Origin: Planctomycetaceae bacterium
Lineage (GTDB): Bacteria; Planctomycetota; Planctomycetia; Pirellulales; Pirellulaceae
Length of the DNA: 64,000 bases
NCBI GenBank assembly: GCA_020638995.1
Contig: JACKHM010000001.1
Span: 1,116,001 to 1,180,000 of the forward strand
Direction: 5' to 3'
Numbering within the stretch: position 1 is the first letter of the stretch; each line of letters begins with the position of its first letter. A program made the position numbers and the translations under genes. This document shows, one piece after another, positions 53,027 to 62,347 of the stretch. The notes beneath the pieces are model-generated. The model did no database searches and was not told where the DNA came from. It saw only the letters and a program-made list of their open reading frames with translations.

Positions 53027-54532
53027 ATGTGTTCGCCCTTGTTGATTCGGGCCGATGCTTCGCCAGAAATTGGAACGGGGCACGTGATGCGAATGCTTGC
53101 TCTAGCACAAGCTTGGCAGCGGCGCGGTGGAGATGTCAAGTTTGCGGCGGCGGAAATGCCGAGCCAGTTGGTAGCGCGGCTGGAGGCAGAGAATGTTGAG
53201 GTAATTCGCCTGGGAACGGACTCCAGTGACATCGCTCCCGTAGGCAGTGAGCAAGATGCGATTCACACGGCTAAATTGGCAAAGCAGATCGGCGCGACTT
53301 GGGTTGTAGCCGACGGATACGTTTTTAAGAGAACATTTCAGTGTACGATCCGCGAGTCCGGGCTGCGCTGTGCGATTGTGACGGATTTTGACTATTGCGA
53401 TCCTTGGCAGTGCGAATTGATCCTAAACCAGAACCCACACGCAACCCACGAACGCTATTGCAACTTGATTCCCGACGGCAAACATTTATTGGGGACACGC
53501 TTTGCACTCCTGCGAAAGGAGTTCCTCGATGCGGATACAGCGACGAACGATCCTTTGACAAATCGTCCGCCGCGAATATTGCTTACTCTTGGCGGCAGCG
53601 ATCCAACCAATGCAACAGGCCGTGTTCTCACGTTGCTCGAATCCTGCAATCGCCCAGGTCTAGATATTCATGTCATCGTGGGCGCAGCGAACCCGCATCG
53701 AGGTTGCCTCGAACAAACCGCGAAAGAATCGCCTCATCGCGTGGAACTACTGTCAAACGTCGACGATATGCCGCGTCAGTACATGTGGGCTGATGGCATC
53801 ATCGGCGCTGGCGGAAGCTCGTGTTGGGAGTGGCTTTACTTGGGACTGCCCGGCGCGATCCTTGTAATTGCTGAGAATCAAGTCCCGATCTACGAAGCGC
53901 TGACTTCGGACGGAGTCGCAACAGGTTTAGGAACTTGCAAGGCGCTGATGGAGGACGCGTTCGAGACTCGCAAACAACTCGAACAGTTCTTAGCGGGAAT
54001 CGACAACGGTCAACGACGGCCTCGACAGTATCGCCATCTCGTTGATGGATATGGAGCGTCCCGAGTTGCCGCAGCGCTCGACACGGAGATTTGGCTACGT
54101 CGAGCAACCGTTGACGACCGAGAATTGTACTTTGCGTGGGCCAACGACTCGGAGGTTCGTCGCAATTCACTGTGCTCTGACGAGATCGATTGGCCATCTC
54201 ATTGCCGATGGTTTGACGCTCAGTTATCAACGCCCGATGCGAAACTGTTCGTTGGTATGCAAGATGAGAAGCCGGTCGGTCAGATCCGCTTTAACCGGAC
54301 GGCAGCCGATGAGTGGAATGTTGGTTTCTCGGTCGCGGGCGCCGCGCGAGGGACAGGAATCGGAAAGGAACTCGTCCGGCTGGGAACCGGCTGGATGATT
54401 AGCGACGGGTTATCTCCGCTCGTGGCGACCGTGAAAGTCGAGAACGAAGCGTCTGCGCGTTGTTTTACTCGATTCGGCTGGGAACCAAGCATCACGGACG
54501 ACTCGCAGCTATTGCGATTTCGTCGCACTTAG
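53027..54532 (+). CDS. PseG-PseH fusion: UDP-sugar hydrolase plus N-acetyltransferase
   Basis: A 501-residue bifunctional protein of the pseudaminic acid pathway. Residues 1-340 are PseG-like: RADASPEIGTGHVMRMLALA (with catalytic H19) and IGAGGSSCWEWLYLGLP, a GT-B fold that removes UDP from the diacetamido altropyranose sugar. Residues 355-501 are a GNAT acetyltransferase equivalent to PseH: the acetyl-CoA loop ARGTGIGKELV and a C-terminal NEASARCFTRFGWEP. The fusion carries two consecutive steps (4-amino acetylation, then UDP hydrolysis). AGGA is 4 bases before the ATG. It converges with pseI. Confidence 0.92.
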   Translation: MCSPLLIRADASPEIGTGHVMRMLALAQAWQRRGGDVKFAAAEMPSQLVARLEAENVEVIRLGTDSSDIAPVGSEQDAIHTAKLAKQIGATWVVADGYVFKRTFQCTIRESGLRCAIVTDFDYCDPWQCELILNQNPHATHERYCNLIPDGKHLLGTRFALLRKEFLDADTATNDPLTNRPPRILLTLGGSDPTNATGRVLTLLESCNRPGLDIHVIVGAANPHRGCLEQTAKESPHRVELLSNVDDMPRQYMWADGIIGAGGSSCWEWLYLGLPGAILVIAENQVPIYEALTSDGVATGLGTCKALMEDAFETRKQLEQFLAGIDNGQRRPRQYRHLVDGYGASRVAAALDTEIWLRRATVDDRELYFAWANDSEVRRNSLCSDEIDWPSHCRWFDAQLSTPDAKLFVGMQDEKPVGQIRFNRTAADEWNVGFSVAGAARGTGIGKELVRLGTGWMISDGLSPLVATVKVENEASARCFTRFGWEPSITDDSQLLRFRRT

Positions 54533-54545
54533 ATCGCACACGCGG

Positions 54546-55604
54546 TCAAACGAACATATCCCAATCTGTGGGTTCGCCGCATTTGAGGTCGCGACGAGCG
54601 GTCCGCCCACAAACGCGATCCCACAAACTTGGCGCCAGACCATGACCGGGTCGGACGATGCGGATTTGGTCAGGCCGCACAACTTCGCCCGTAGCTATGT
54701 CCTGCGCTATGAAGATCGAACGTCGAAAAGCCAATGATTTCTGTTGAATCCCCTCGGCACCGTAGTGGATTTGGCCCATCGCTTGCCAGGCTCGTTCTGT
54801 TTCAATGACGAGCGACTTGAGTTCGTCAGGTTCCAGCGAAAACGCAGAATCGACACCTCCATCAGCGCGGCACAACGTGAAGTGCTTTTCGATCACTGTC
54901 GCTCCGAGCGCGACGGCCGCGACGGATGCGCCAACGCCTGCCGTGTGGTCCGAGAGGCCGACTTGAGTGTGAAAGCATTCTCTCAGATGAGGGATTGTGC
55001 GGAGGTTCGTCGACTCGGGCGTGGCAGGATACGTGCTTGTACATTTGAGCAACGCAATTTGATGGCAACCGTGCTGCCTAGCACAATCAACGGCCTGTTG
55101 AATTTCTGCCAGATTCGCCATTCCCGTTGATATTACCAACGGCTTTCCGGTGCGTGCAGCCGTCGCAATCAAACGAAGGTCGGTTAGCTCAAACGAAGCA
55201 ATTTTATAAGCGGGGACATTCAACGACTCCAGGAACTCAATTGCCGATTCGTCGAACGGCGAACTGAAGACGATCATGCCGTGCTCATGGGCCCGCTTGA
55301 AGATGGGTTCGTGCCAATCCCACGGCGTGTGAGCATCCTCGTACAGTTGGTAAAGGTGCCTGCCATACCACAAGCTGCTGGGGTCGAGAATCTTGAATTC
55401 GTCTCGATCCACGTTCAGCGTCATGGTGTCTGCGGTGTAAGTTTGCAGCTTGAGCGCGTGTGCTCCGGCACTAGCGGCGGCATCGACAATTTCAAAGGCA
55501 CGTTCGAGCGATTGATTGTGGTTGCCCGACATCTCGGCGATGATGAAGGGTGGTTGATCGGGGCCAATTTCGCGATCACCAATTTGGATCGGAGTGACTT
55601 TCAT
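54546..55604 (-). CDS. pseI: Pseudaminic acid synthase
   Basis: A 352-residue NeuB-family enzyme that condenses the freed altrose derivative with phosphoenolpyruvate to pseudaminic acid. The TIM barrel spans about 20-275 (FIIAEMSGNHNQSLERA, ALKLQTYTADTMT, FSSPFDESAIEFL, STGMANLAEIQ, GLSDHTAG, EKHFTLCRADGGVDSAFSL). An antifreeze-like SAF domain lies at about 290-345 (RRSIFIAQDIATGEVV). HFTLCRADGGVD-type text is closer to PseI than to sialic or legionaminic synthases. The ATG overlaps the stop of the SpsF-like gene as ATGA, so translation is coupled. Confidence 0.92.
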   Translation of the reverse strand: MKVTPIQIGDREIGPDQPPFIIAEMSGNHNQSLERAFEIVDAAASAGAHALKLQTYTADTMTLNVDRDEFKILDPSSLWYGRHLYQLYEDAHTPWDWHEPIFKRAHEHGMIVFSSPFDESAIEFLESLNVPAYKIASFELTDLRLIATAARTGKPLVISTGMANLAEIQQAVDCARQHGCHQIALLKCTSTYPATPESTNLRTIPHLRECFHTQVGLSDHTAGVGASVAAVALGATVIEKHFTLCRADGGVDSAFSLEPDELKSLVIETERAWQAMGQIHYGAEGIQQKSLAFRRSIFIAQDIATGEVVRPDQIRIVRPGHGLAPSLWDRVCGRTARRDLKCGEPTDWDMFV

Positions 55605-56347
55605 GCTGCTCTCAACTTCTTCTGCTCGATGTGGGAGTTTAGCCGCGCGATTTCGGGATACTCGTTCAGCAGCGAGAGAACATGTTCGGTCGTGATGAAC
55701 TGCTCAGAGGGAATCTTGCGAAAAACTGCCCGGAAAAAGTCGAGGTCCGCCGTTTCGTCTAAAGTCCATCGGAGCTTCGATTGATCGATTGCTTGCGCGA
55801 AGTTATCCATCCGGAATCGCTTGGGGTTCAGGTAAAAGAACGGTGTGACGTGCTCGCGTTCGAACGTCGCGGCGGCTTCACGGTGGGCCACTCGCAAGGC
55901 GTCGACCGTAAACATCTCCGCATCCAGCCCCCGAGGAAATGTTCTAGGATGGACATTCGAGAAGTAATCAAGTGGATTACCGGCGTTCCGCCGCTTATGA
56001 AATTCAGAAATGAGACGATCGATAAGGACGGGGTCGATCAGTGGACAATCCGCCGTAATGCGAATGACTTCCGTCGCTTCAACGTGGATCGCTGCTTGAT
56101 AGTAACGGTCTAGTACATCGTCTTCGCTACCGCGTACAGCAGTGGTCTCGTAACGCGCCGCTTCATCGACAATCGCATCGTCGATCACGTGATCGGTGGT
56201 GGCAACGACGACCTGATCGACGTACTGACAACGCTGCATCCGTTCGATCACGCGACCGATTACGGATTGCCCGCCGAGGTTCATGAGCACTTTGCGCGGC
56301 AGGCGAGTTGATCCCAATCGAGCTTGTATGATAACGGTCGTCTTCAT
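55601..56347 (-). CDS. SpsF-like cytidylyltransferase (probable CMP-pseudaminic acid synthase)
   Basis: A 248-residue nucleotidyltransferase opening MKTTVIIQARLGSTRLPRKV, the SpsF/cytidylyltransferase signature, with TADCPLIDP and EDVLDRYYQAA. The start at 56347 fits the family best; an earlier in-frame ATG lies at 56368. It is not the usual PseF type (IPARGGSKRIPRKN), but its position between pseC and pseI and its overlap with pseI point to activating the finished sugar as a CMP derivative. A different substrate is possible. 71 bp separate it from pseC. Confidence 0.82.
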   Translation of the reverse strand: MKTTVIIQARLGSTRLPRKVLMNLGGQSVIGRVIERMQRCQYVDQVVVATTDHVIDDAIVDEAARYETTAVRGSEDDVLDRYYQAAIHVEATEVIRITADCPLIDPVLIDRLISEFHKRRNAGNPLDYFSNVHPRTFPRGLDAEMFTVDALRVAHREAAATFEREHVTPFFYLNPKRFRMDNFAQAIDQSKLRWTLDETADLDFFRAVFRKIPSEQFITTEHVLSLLNEYPEIARLNSHIEQKKLRAA

Positions 56348-56418
56348 ATTGGATCGATTTCTCTCCATCGATTTTGTTTCGCCGAGGACAGACGCGCTGG
56401 TGGAAAACAGAGGGTGCG

Positions 56419-57603
56419 TCACGCAACTCGTCGCATTACTGTGGAGTCGCCTGCCAAAGTTTTACGGATTGACGCGATGACTCGGTCTACATCGGTATCG
56501 GTCATGGCTGGAAAAAGAGGTATCGAAAGGGCACGTTGGTAGTGCGCCATGGCACCGGGGAACTGCGCGTCTTGATGTCCGTATCGATCCTGATAGAACG
56601 GCTGAAGCGAAACCGGAAAGTAATGGACTTGCGTCCCAATTCCGTCCGTCCGGAGCAATTCCATCACATCGGTACGGCTGAGACCTAGGGCGTGAAAATC
56701 GATATGCAGACAGAACAAGTGCCAGGCAGATGTGTTCAAGTGAGACCGCGGGGGAAGCGACAAGTGAGGTAGTCCATCCAGTTGATCGAGATATCGCTCA
56801 ACGATGAGACGTCTTTTGGCGACCGACTCAGACAGCTTAGCCAGCTGAGAAGACGCGAGCGCGCATGCGGCTTCAGGGATTCGATAGTTGAAGCCTGGTG
56901 AATGCATTTCGTAGTACCACGAGCCTTCGTCGGGCCGACGCAACTGGTCTTTTGCTTTGGTCATGCCGTGACAACGAAACTGAGCCAGTCTTTCCTTCAG
57001 CAGGGCGCAATCTGTGGTGACGGCTCCCCCTTCACCGGCCGCGACGTGTTTCACCGGATGAAAGCTGAACGCGATCATCGACGCGTAGTTGGGCAAGCCG
57101 ATCGGGCTTCCGTCCGCATAAACGCCCCCAATCGCATGGCACGCGTCTTCGATTATCGTAGCTCGGGGGCAGTGATCGCAAACAAGCTCTTTGATTGCCG
57201 CAACATCGCAGGCCTGCCCTGCAAAATGCACCGGGATGACCGCTCGGACGCGGTCGTCTAAGGCGTCACGTAGCGTGTCCGGCGTCATCAGCCCTGTGTC
57301 AGGATCGACGTCACAAAAACGAACTTCTGCTCCTAAGTAGATTGCAGCGTTCGCCGTCGCTAAGAAGGTATTCGCCGGTACGACCACAAGGTCGCCCGGA
57401 CCGATGCCAGCTGCCGCGTAGGCCATGTGCAGAGCGGCAGTCCCGGAATTGCATGCAACCGAGAAACTTGCGTTGCACTGTTGCGCGAGCGCGTCCTCGA
57501 ACTTCTCTAGCTCTGGCCCTTGCGTCAGCCAATCCGATTTCAGTGATCGAACAACCGCGTCGATATCGTCGGCTTCAATTGATTGGCGACCATAGGGGAT
57601 CAT
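56419..57603 (-). CDS. pseC: PseC aminotransferase (UDP-4-amino-4,6-dideoxy-AltNAc transaminase)
   Basis: A 394-residue PLP-dependent aminotransferase of the DegT/DnrJ/EryC1 class, installing the 4-amino group on the keto product of PseB. MIPYGRQSIEADDIDAVV and DWLTQGPELEKFE are the PseC N-terminus. The PLP lysine is K185 in SFHPVKHVAAGEGG; IIEDACHAIGG carries the cofactor-binding aspartate. The gene starts the minus-strand pseC-spsF-pseI operon and is divergent from pseB across 248 bp, which should hold both promoters. Confidence 0.94.
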   Translation of the reverse strand: MIPYGRQSIEADDIDAVVRSLKSDWLTQGPELEKFEDALAQQCNASFSVACNSGTAALHMAYAAAGIGPGDLVVVPANTFLATANAAIYLGAEVRFCDVDPDTGLMTPDTLRDALDDRVRAVIPVHFAGQACDVAAIKELVCDHCPRATIIEDACHAIGGVYADGSPIGLPNYASMIAFSFHPVKHVAAGEGGAVTTDCALLKERLAQFRCHGMTKAKDQLRRPDEGSWYYEMHSPGFNYRIPEAACALASSQLAKLSESVAKRRLIVERYLDQLDGLPHLSLPPRSHLNTSAWHLFCLHIDFHALGLSRTDVMELLRTDGIGTQVHYFPVSLQPFYQDRYGHQDAQFPGAMAHYQRALSIPLFPAMTDTDVDRVIASIRKTLAGDSTVMRRVA

Positions 57604-57851
57604 GCAGCACGACTCCTACAAAATTGGACGCCCACGGAACACCGGTTTAACTGTGGTAGAGGCGATTGGGGACTTTAGTCGGTCTCGATCCTGTCAGCCA
57701 AGATCAATTAGGCATGCTATCAATGCTTTAAAATTGGGTAATTGGTTGATCTAGCGTTGCGCGGACAAAACCGGATATAACCGCTGTGACTCGGACGGAT
57801 AGCAATATCCCCTGAAAGCTCATTCAAGCTGGCCAAGGAGTGTGCCTCGTG

Positions 57852-58889
57852 ATGCTGAAAGATCGGCACGTATTAATTACCGGTGGAACCGGCTCATTCG
57901 GAAAGAAGTGTACGGAAATTCTGCTCAATGAATTTCCGCCGAAAAGACTGGTGATTTTTAGCCGCGATGAGCAAAAGCACGTCGACATGGCGCGAAATGG
58001 ATTTTCGCCCGCGAAGTTCCCGCAGATCCGATACTTTGTCGGTGATGTCCGGGACGAGGCACGGTTGCGGCGTGCCATGCGAGGCATCGATTTTGTGATT
58101 CACGCCGCGGCGATGAAGCATGTCGATATCGCCGAGTACAATCCACAGGAATGCATTCGTACGAATATCGGTGGCGCCGAGAACGTCATCAATGCGGCAA
58201 TTGACAGCGGTGTTGAGAAGGTTGTAGCTTTGTCGACCGACAAGGCGGCCGCGCCAGTCAATCTTTACGGTGCTACCAAATTGTGCTCAGACAAACTGTT
58301 TGTCGCAGCAAATGCGATTTCAGGCGGTCGAACCCGATTCGCGGCCGTTCGCTACGGAAACGTAGTCGGTTCAAATGGTTCGGTTATTCCGTTCTTTCAA
58401 AAGCAACGTCATACCGGTGAATTGACGATTACGAGCCCCGAAATGACTCGATTCGTAATCACTCTCGATCAAGGTGTGCGGTTCGTTCTTGACGCTTTTA
58501 AGAGAATGGTTGGCGGCGAGATCTTTGTGCCGAAGATTCCGAGTGTCACAATCAACGATATTGCGGAGGCGATTGCTCCGGAATGCAAGACGCGAATTAT
58601 CGGCATTCGCCCCGGCGAGAAGCTGCACGAGTGTATGATTCCGTCCGATGAGGCTCGTCAGACAATCGAGTTCGAGGATTCATTCATCGTTCAGCCAGCA
58701 GTGCGCAGTTGGACAAATGAAGTTCCAGCTTATGTCGCTCAGGGACGTCCGTGTCCGGCGGGTTTCTCGTTTTCCAGCGAAACCAACGTGGACTGGTTGA
58801 GCGTTGCACAGCTCCGTCAGATGATTCTGGAGCATTGTCCGACCAGCGAGCAGCCCGCACCGGTCGCAATTCACCGCGTCGCTGCGTGA
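57852..58889 (+). CDS. pseB: PseB UDP-GlcNAc 4,6-dehydratase (inverting)
   Basis: A 345-residue extended-SDR enzyme and the first step of pseudaminic acid synthesis: it converts UDP-GlcNAc to the 4-keto-6-deoxy sugar with C5 inversion. GGTGSFG binds NADP, IHAAAMKHVDIAEYNP and STDKAAAPVNLYGATK are the family signatures with the catalytic lysine and tyrosine region. AAGGAG lies 11 bases before this ATG and 8 before a GTG at 57849, so the exact start is uncertain by one codon. It is divergent from pseC. Confidence 0.94.
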   Translation: MLKDRHVLITGGTGSFGKKCTEILLNEFPPKRLVIFSRDEQKHVDMARNGFSPAKFPQIRYFVGDVRDEARLRRAMRGIDFVIHAAAMKHVDIAEYNPQECIRTNIGGAENVINAAIDSGVEKVVALSTDKAAAPVNLYGATKLCSDKLFVAANAISGGRTRFAAVRYGNVVGSNGSVIPFFQKQRHTGELTITSPEMTRFVITLDQGVRFVLDAFKRMVGGEIFVPKIPSVTINDIAEAIAPECKTRIIGIRPGEKLHECMIPSDEARQTIEFEDSFIVQPAVRSWTNEVPAYVAQGRPCPAGFSFSSETNVDWLSVAQLRQMILEHCPTSEQPAPVAIHRVAA

Positions 58890-58992
58890 TCATCCCCTTA
58901 CTTCGCATCTGCGAACCATTTTAAGAGACGTAGCCGCGCGAGCTTCGACCGTCTGCTTGCCACGATCAAAATCGGCACTCTCGCAATTGGGA

Positions 58993-60795
58993 CTAGAGCA
59001 GCGAATCCAGTTCGTTTACCAGTGTGCCAAAGTGTGACAGCGCCGTATCCACTGGCGCAGGGCTTTCCATATCCACACCGGCGTCGCGCAGCAGATCCAA
59101 CGGGAACTTCGAGCACCCGCCTTTCAGGAAGCTAAGGTAATCGTTCAGCTCCGATTCACCGCCTTCGACGACCCGTTGACTCAGGGCAATTGCAGCGGAC
59201 AACCCTGTCGCATACTTGTAGACATAGAATGCTCGATAAAAGTGAGGGATTCGCATGCATTCCAGCGACAGTTCTTTGTCGATCGCGAACTCGGGGCCGA
59301 AGTAATCTTCCAGCAACTTGCGATAGGTGTCTTTGAACGCCTGAACCGTGAGCGGCTCTCCGGCCTCCGCCATTTCGTGCGTTATCTTTTCGAATTCTGC
59401 GAACATCGTCTGTCGCACTATCGTGGCTCGGATTCCATCGACCTCGCGGTTGATCAGGTACGCGCGTTCCTTGTCGTCACGAGCGCCCGCCATCAGGTGG
59501 CGGCTGAGAAGTTGTTCGTTGAACGTACTGGCAACTTCGGCGACGAATATCGTGTAGTTGTAGTATTCAAACGACTGATGCTTCGCCGAGTAGTACGAGT
59601 GCATCGAATGGCCTGCCTCGTGAGTCAGCGTGAAGATATCGTCCAGCACTTCAGGCTTGTAATTCATCAAGATATACGGATCGCCATCGTAAGTCCCACA
59701 GCTAAAGGCTCCGCTTTGCTTGCCTTTGTTGGGATAACGGTCCGCCCATCGACCGTTGAGGCCGTTCTCCAGGACAACTCCATACTCGCTGCCGAGCGGA
59801 GCAAGCGATTTGAGCACGATTTTCACCGCTTCTTTCCACGTGTGTTTTACACTTAAGTCGCTCAGGATCGGTACATAAGTGTCGTAGTGATGAATGTCGC
59901 GCAACTTCATCTTGCGGCGCCGCACTTCGTAGTAGTGATGAACGGCTGGCAAATTACTCCGAACCGATGCAATGAGGTTATCGTAAACCGTTTGCGGAAC
60001 ATTGTCAGAATAAAGAGCTGACGCTAACGCACTTTCGTAGCCTCGTACTCGAGCATAGTAAATGTCTTTTTGGATCGAACCGGAAAGTGTCGCGGCCAGA
60101 GTGTTCTCATGGGCTGTGAATTGTTCATAGTACTGGTGGAAAGCCGCTTTTCGCACGCTACGTTTCGGCGAAATCATGAACTGGCTGAGCGTCGAATTAC
60201 TCAATTCGATTTGGTCGCCGTTTTCGTCCTTGACGTTCCCAAACTTTAGATCCGCATCGAGAAGCTGCCGAAACGCCTTGCCTGCGGCCTGCGCCATCTC
60301 GCCTTGCATAGCGAGAAGCTGTTCCTCTTTGTTGCCAAGCGTGTGCTTCTTAAAGCGAAGCAGCCGCTCTAGCGAAAGCCGATAGTGCTTCAGTTCTTTG
60401 CTCGCAAGGAACTCGTCGAGCTTCTTCTTCGGGAGGCCCAAGATCTCGGGACGGATAAAACTGGCTGCCTCGCCTGCACGCACCGCCACATTCTGAAACC
60501 GACCGATCATGCGTTGATACTCGCTGTTGGTCTGATCTTCGGTGGTTTTCAAAAACGCATAAGTTCCCAGACGCTCCGCTAATCGGTCGAGTTCACTATC
60601 GAACTTCAGGCAAGCGGCTAATGCTTTTGCGCTGTCTCCCAGCTTACCGCGATGCTTCTCGAAGCCGGAAATCTGCTTCTCGAAGTGCTTGAATGCCTTC
60701 TCCCAATCGGCATCGCTTGCGAACAGACTTGATAAATCCCAAGTGTCGGAAATCTTAACGGTACTGCGTGCGGGGAGACTCTTGACATTCGACAT
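58993..60795 (-). CDS. pepF: Oligoendopeptidase F (M3 family)
   Basis: A 600-residue zinc metallopeptidase that degrades short peptides in the cytoplasm. The catalytic HExxH is in TLTHEAGHSMH near residue 390. The N-terminal helical regulator region (DTWDLSSLFASDADWEKAF) and the C-terminal RAFYVYKYATGLSAAIALS are typical of PepF. AAAGGA precedes the ATG at 60795, giving the expected length; the open frame upstream is not needed. It lies 81 bp downstream of fabH on the same strand. Confidence 0.94.
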   Translation of the reverse strand: MSNVKSLPARSTVKISDTWDLSSLFASDADWEKAFKHFEKQISGFEKHRGKLGDSAKALAACLKFDSELDRLAERLGTYAFLKTTEDQTNSEYQRMIGRFQNVAVRAGEAASFIRPEILGLPKKKLDEFLASKELKHYRLSLERLLRFKKHTLGNKEEQLLAMQGEMAQAAGKAFRQLLDADLKFGNVKDENGDQIELSNSTLSQFMISPKRSVRKAAFHQYYEQFTAHENTLAATLSGSIQKDIYYARVRGYESALASALYSDNVPQTVYDNLIASVRSNLPAVHHYYEVRRRKMKLRDIHHYDTYVPILSDLSVKHTWKEAVKIVLKSLAPLGSEYGVVLENGLNGRWADRYPNKGKQSGAFSCGTYDGDPYILMNYKPEVLDDIFTLTHEAGHSMHSYYSAKHQSFEYYNYTIFVAEVASTFNEQLLSRHLMAGARDDKERAYLINREVDGIRATIVRQTMFAEFEKITHEMAEAGEPLTVQAFKDTYRKLLEDYFGPEFAIDKELSLECMRIPHFYRAFYVYKYATGLSAAIALSQRVVEGGESELNDYLSFLKGGCSKFPLDLLRDAGVDMESPAPVDTALSHFGTLVNELDSLL

Positions 60796-60876
60796 GTCGG
60801 ATTCCTTTCTGACCATGCGACCCGCGAGCTGTATTGGGCGCGTTGAAGAAGTTACCTGTACGTGTGGAAGCAACCG

Positions 60877-61917
60877 CTACCAGCGTAGCAACGCCGTGCC
60901 CCAAGACAAGCCGGCGCCGAAGCCACACATCAAAACAAGATCGCCGCGGTTGATGCGACCTTGTTGACAAGCTTCATCGAGTGCCAGCGGGATACTGCCA
61001 GCAGAAGTATTGCCGTATTGCTCCAGATTAATCACAACTTTCGTGGCATCGAATCCGAGGTCTTGCACAACGGCGTCGATGATTCGAATATTCGCCTGAT
61101 GCAATACGAGTGCGTCGATATCGTGAATTGACTTTCCGGAATGATGCAATGTTTCGCGAATGGCATCAGTAACCGTCCGAATTGCCCACTTGAAAACGGT
61201 GCGTCCTTCCATCTGCATGTATTGGCGATTGGCTGCAAGCACCGTCGCAGTCGTCGGCTCCTCTGAGCCTCCAGCGGGAACACACAGCAGCCCAGCGCCT
61301 TCGCCATCGGCTCCGAGCATGTAGGACAAGAATCCCTGCTCGTGAGAACCTGCTCCCAAGAGCACAGCTCCGGCACCATCGCCGAATAGTGGATACGTCT
61401 TCTTGTCAGACGGATTCATAATCCGCGACATGACATCCGCGCCTACGACTAGAACTCGCGCGCTGTGCCCCGTTTTGACGAACTGTGCGCCCGTGGCCAA
61501 TGTGTATACGAACCCGGCGCAAGCGGCGTTGATATCGAAGGCCGGCGCACTCGCACCCAGCTTCTGTTGCAGAATGCAAGCCGTGGATGGCATCGGTCTG
61601 TCCGGCGTGACAGTTCCAACCAATATCAAATCGATGCTGCTTACCGGTACTTCCGCCGACTCGAGGCATCGCACAGCGGCCGCGAATGCCAAGTCGCTTG
61701 TCACTTCATCCGGCAACGCATGTCGCCGTTCGTGAATTCCGGTTCGCTGTATGATCCAATCGGCATCGAAACCAAACTCGGCGAGATCTTCATTGCGAAC
61801 AATGTTCGCCGGGGCAAACGCTCCCGTGCCAAGTACCTGGACTCCGGTGATTGTGTGGAACCGGCGAGATTTTGATTGGACGCGCGTTGATCGCGTCGGC
61901 TCGATCGTTGTCGACAT
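60877..61917 (-). CDS. fabH: 3-oxoacyl-ACP synthase III
   Basis: A 346-residue FabH that starts fatty acid elongation from acetyl-CoA and malonyl-ACP. The triad is complete: C133 in DINAACAGFVYTL, H273 in VLHQANIRIID and N303 in QYGNTSAGSIP. An N-terminal extension of about 20 residues precedes ITGVQVLGTGAFAP. No plsX, rpmF or fabD gene is adjacent, unlike many bacteria. A homologous function in secondary lipid synthesis cannot be excluded, but the sequence is close to housekeeping FabH. Confidence 0.92.
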   Translation of the reverse strand: MSTTIEPTRSTRVQSKSRRFHTITGVQVLGTGAFAPANIVRNEDLAEFGFDADWIIQRTGIHERRHALPDEVTSDLAFAAAVRCLESAEVPVSSIDLILVGTVTPDRPMPSTACILQQKLGASAPAFDINAACAGFVYTLATGAQFVKTGHSARVLVVGADVMSRIMNPSDKKTYPLFGDGAGAVLLGAGSHEQGFLSYMLGADGEGAGLLCVPAGGSEEPTTATVLAANRQYMQMEGRTVFKWAIRTVTDAIRETLHHSGKSIHDIDALVLHQANIRIIDAVVQDLGFDATKVVINLEQYGNTSAGSIPLALDEACQQGRINRGDLVLMCGFGAGLSWGTALLRW

Positions 61918-62347
61918 GATGCTTGGATCGCCTGTAACCAGTCTCGAAGTACGCCCGCCTGTTCGCGGTTTTCCAGGAACGCCGGTCCTTCGTCGTCCGC
62001 CACTCGTTGTCTGTGGCTAATCCAATCGATCCGTCCACGCACCCTCCTCGCTCATTCATCGGCACCTGGATCACTTGGCAGTGACCTAACCACTTGAAGC
62101 CAGAAGAGTTCCTGCAATCGGAACCTTGAGACTAAGGTTTTCCTGGCCGTCCGACAAGCGGCACCTGATGCCGAAGCGACCACATTCCGATCAAAAATGC
62201 GCATACAGCCCCCAGGGAGAGGGTGTCGAGATGCGAGGTCGTTCCGTAGATTGGGAAGATCGCTTTTTGGGGCGAGAGATCCCTCAGGGGCACAACAATC
62301 ATCCTGCCAGTGTTTCACTTCTTAGAGTAAGGAAAGTTTTAACGAGC
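61918..62347. other. 430-bp divergent intergenic region
   Basis: Between fabH and the NRDE gene. The plus-strand frame is open from 62126, but the peptide it would add is not family-like. I see no RNA gene. It probably contains both promoters. Confidence 0.4.
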
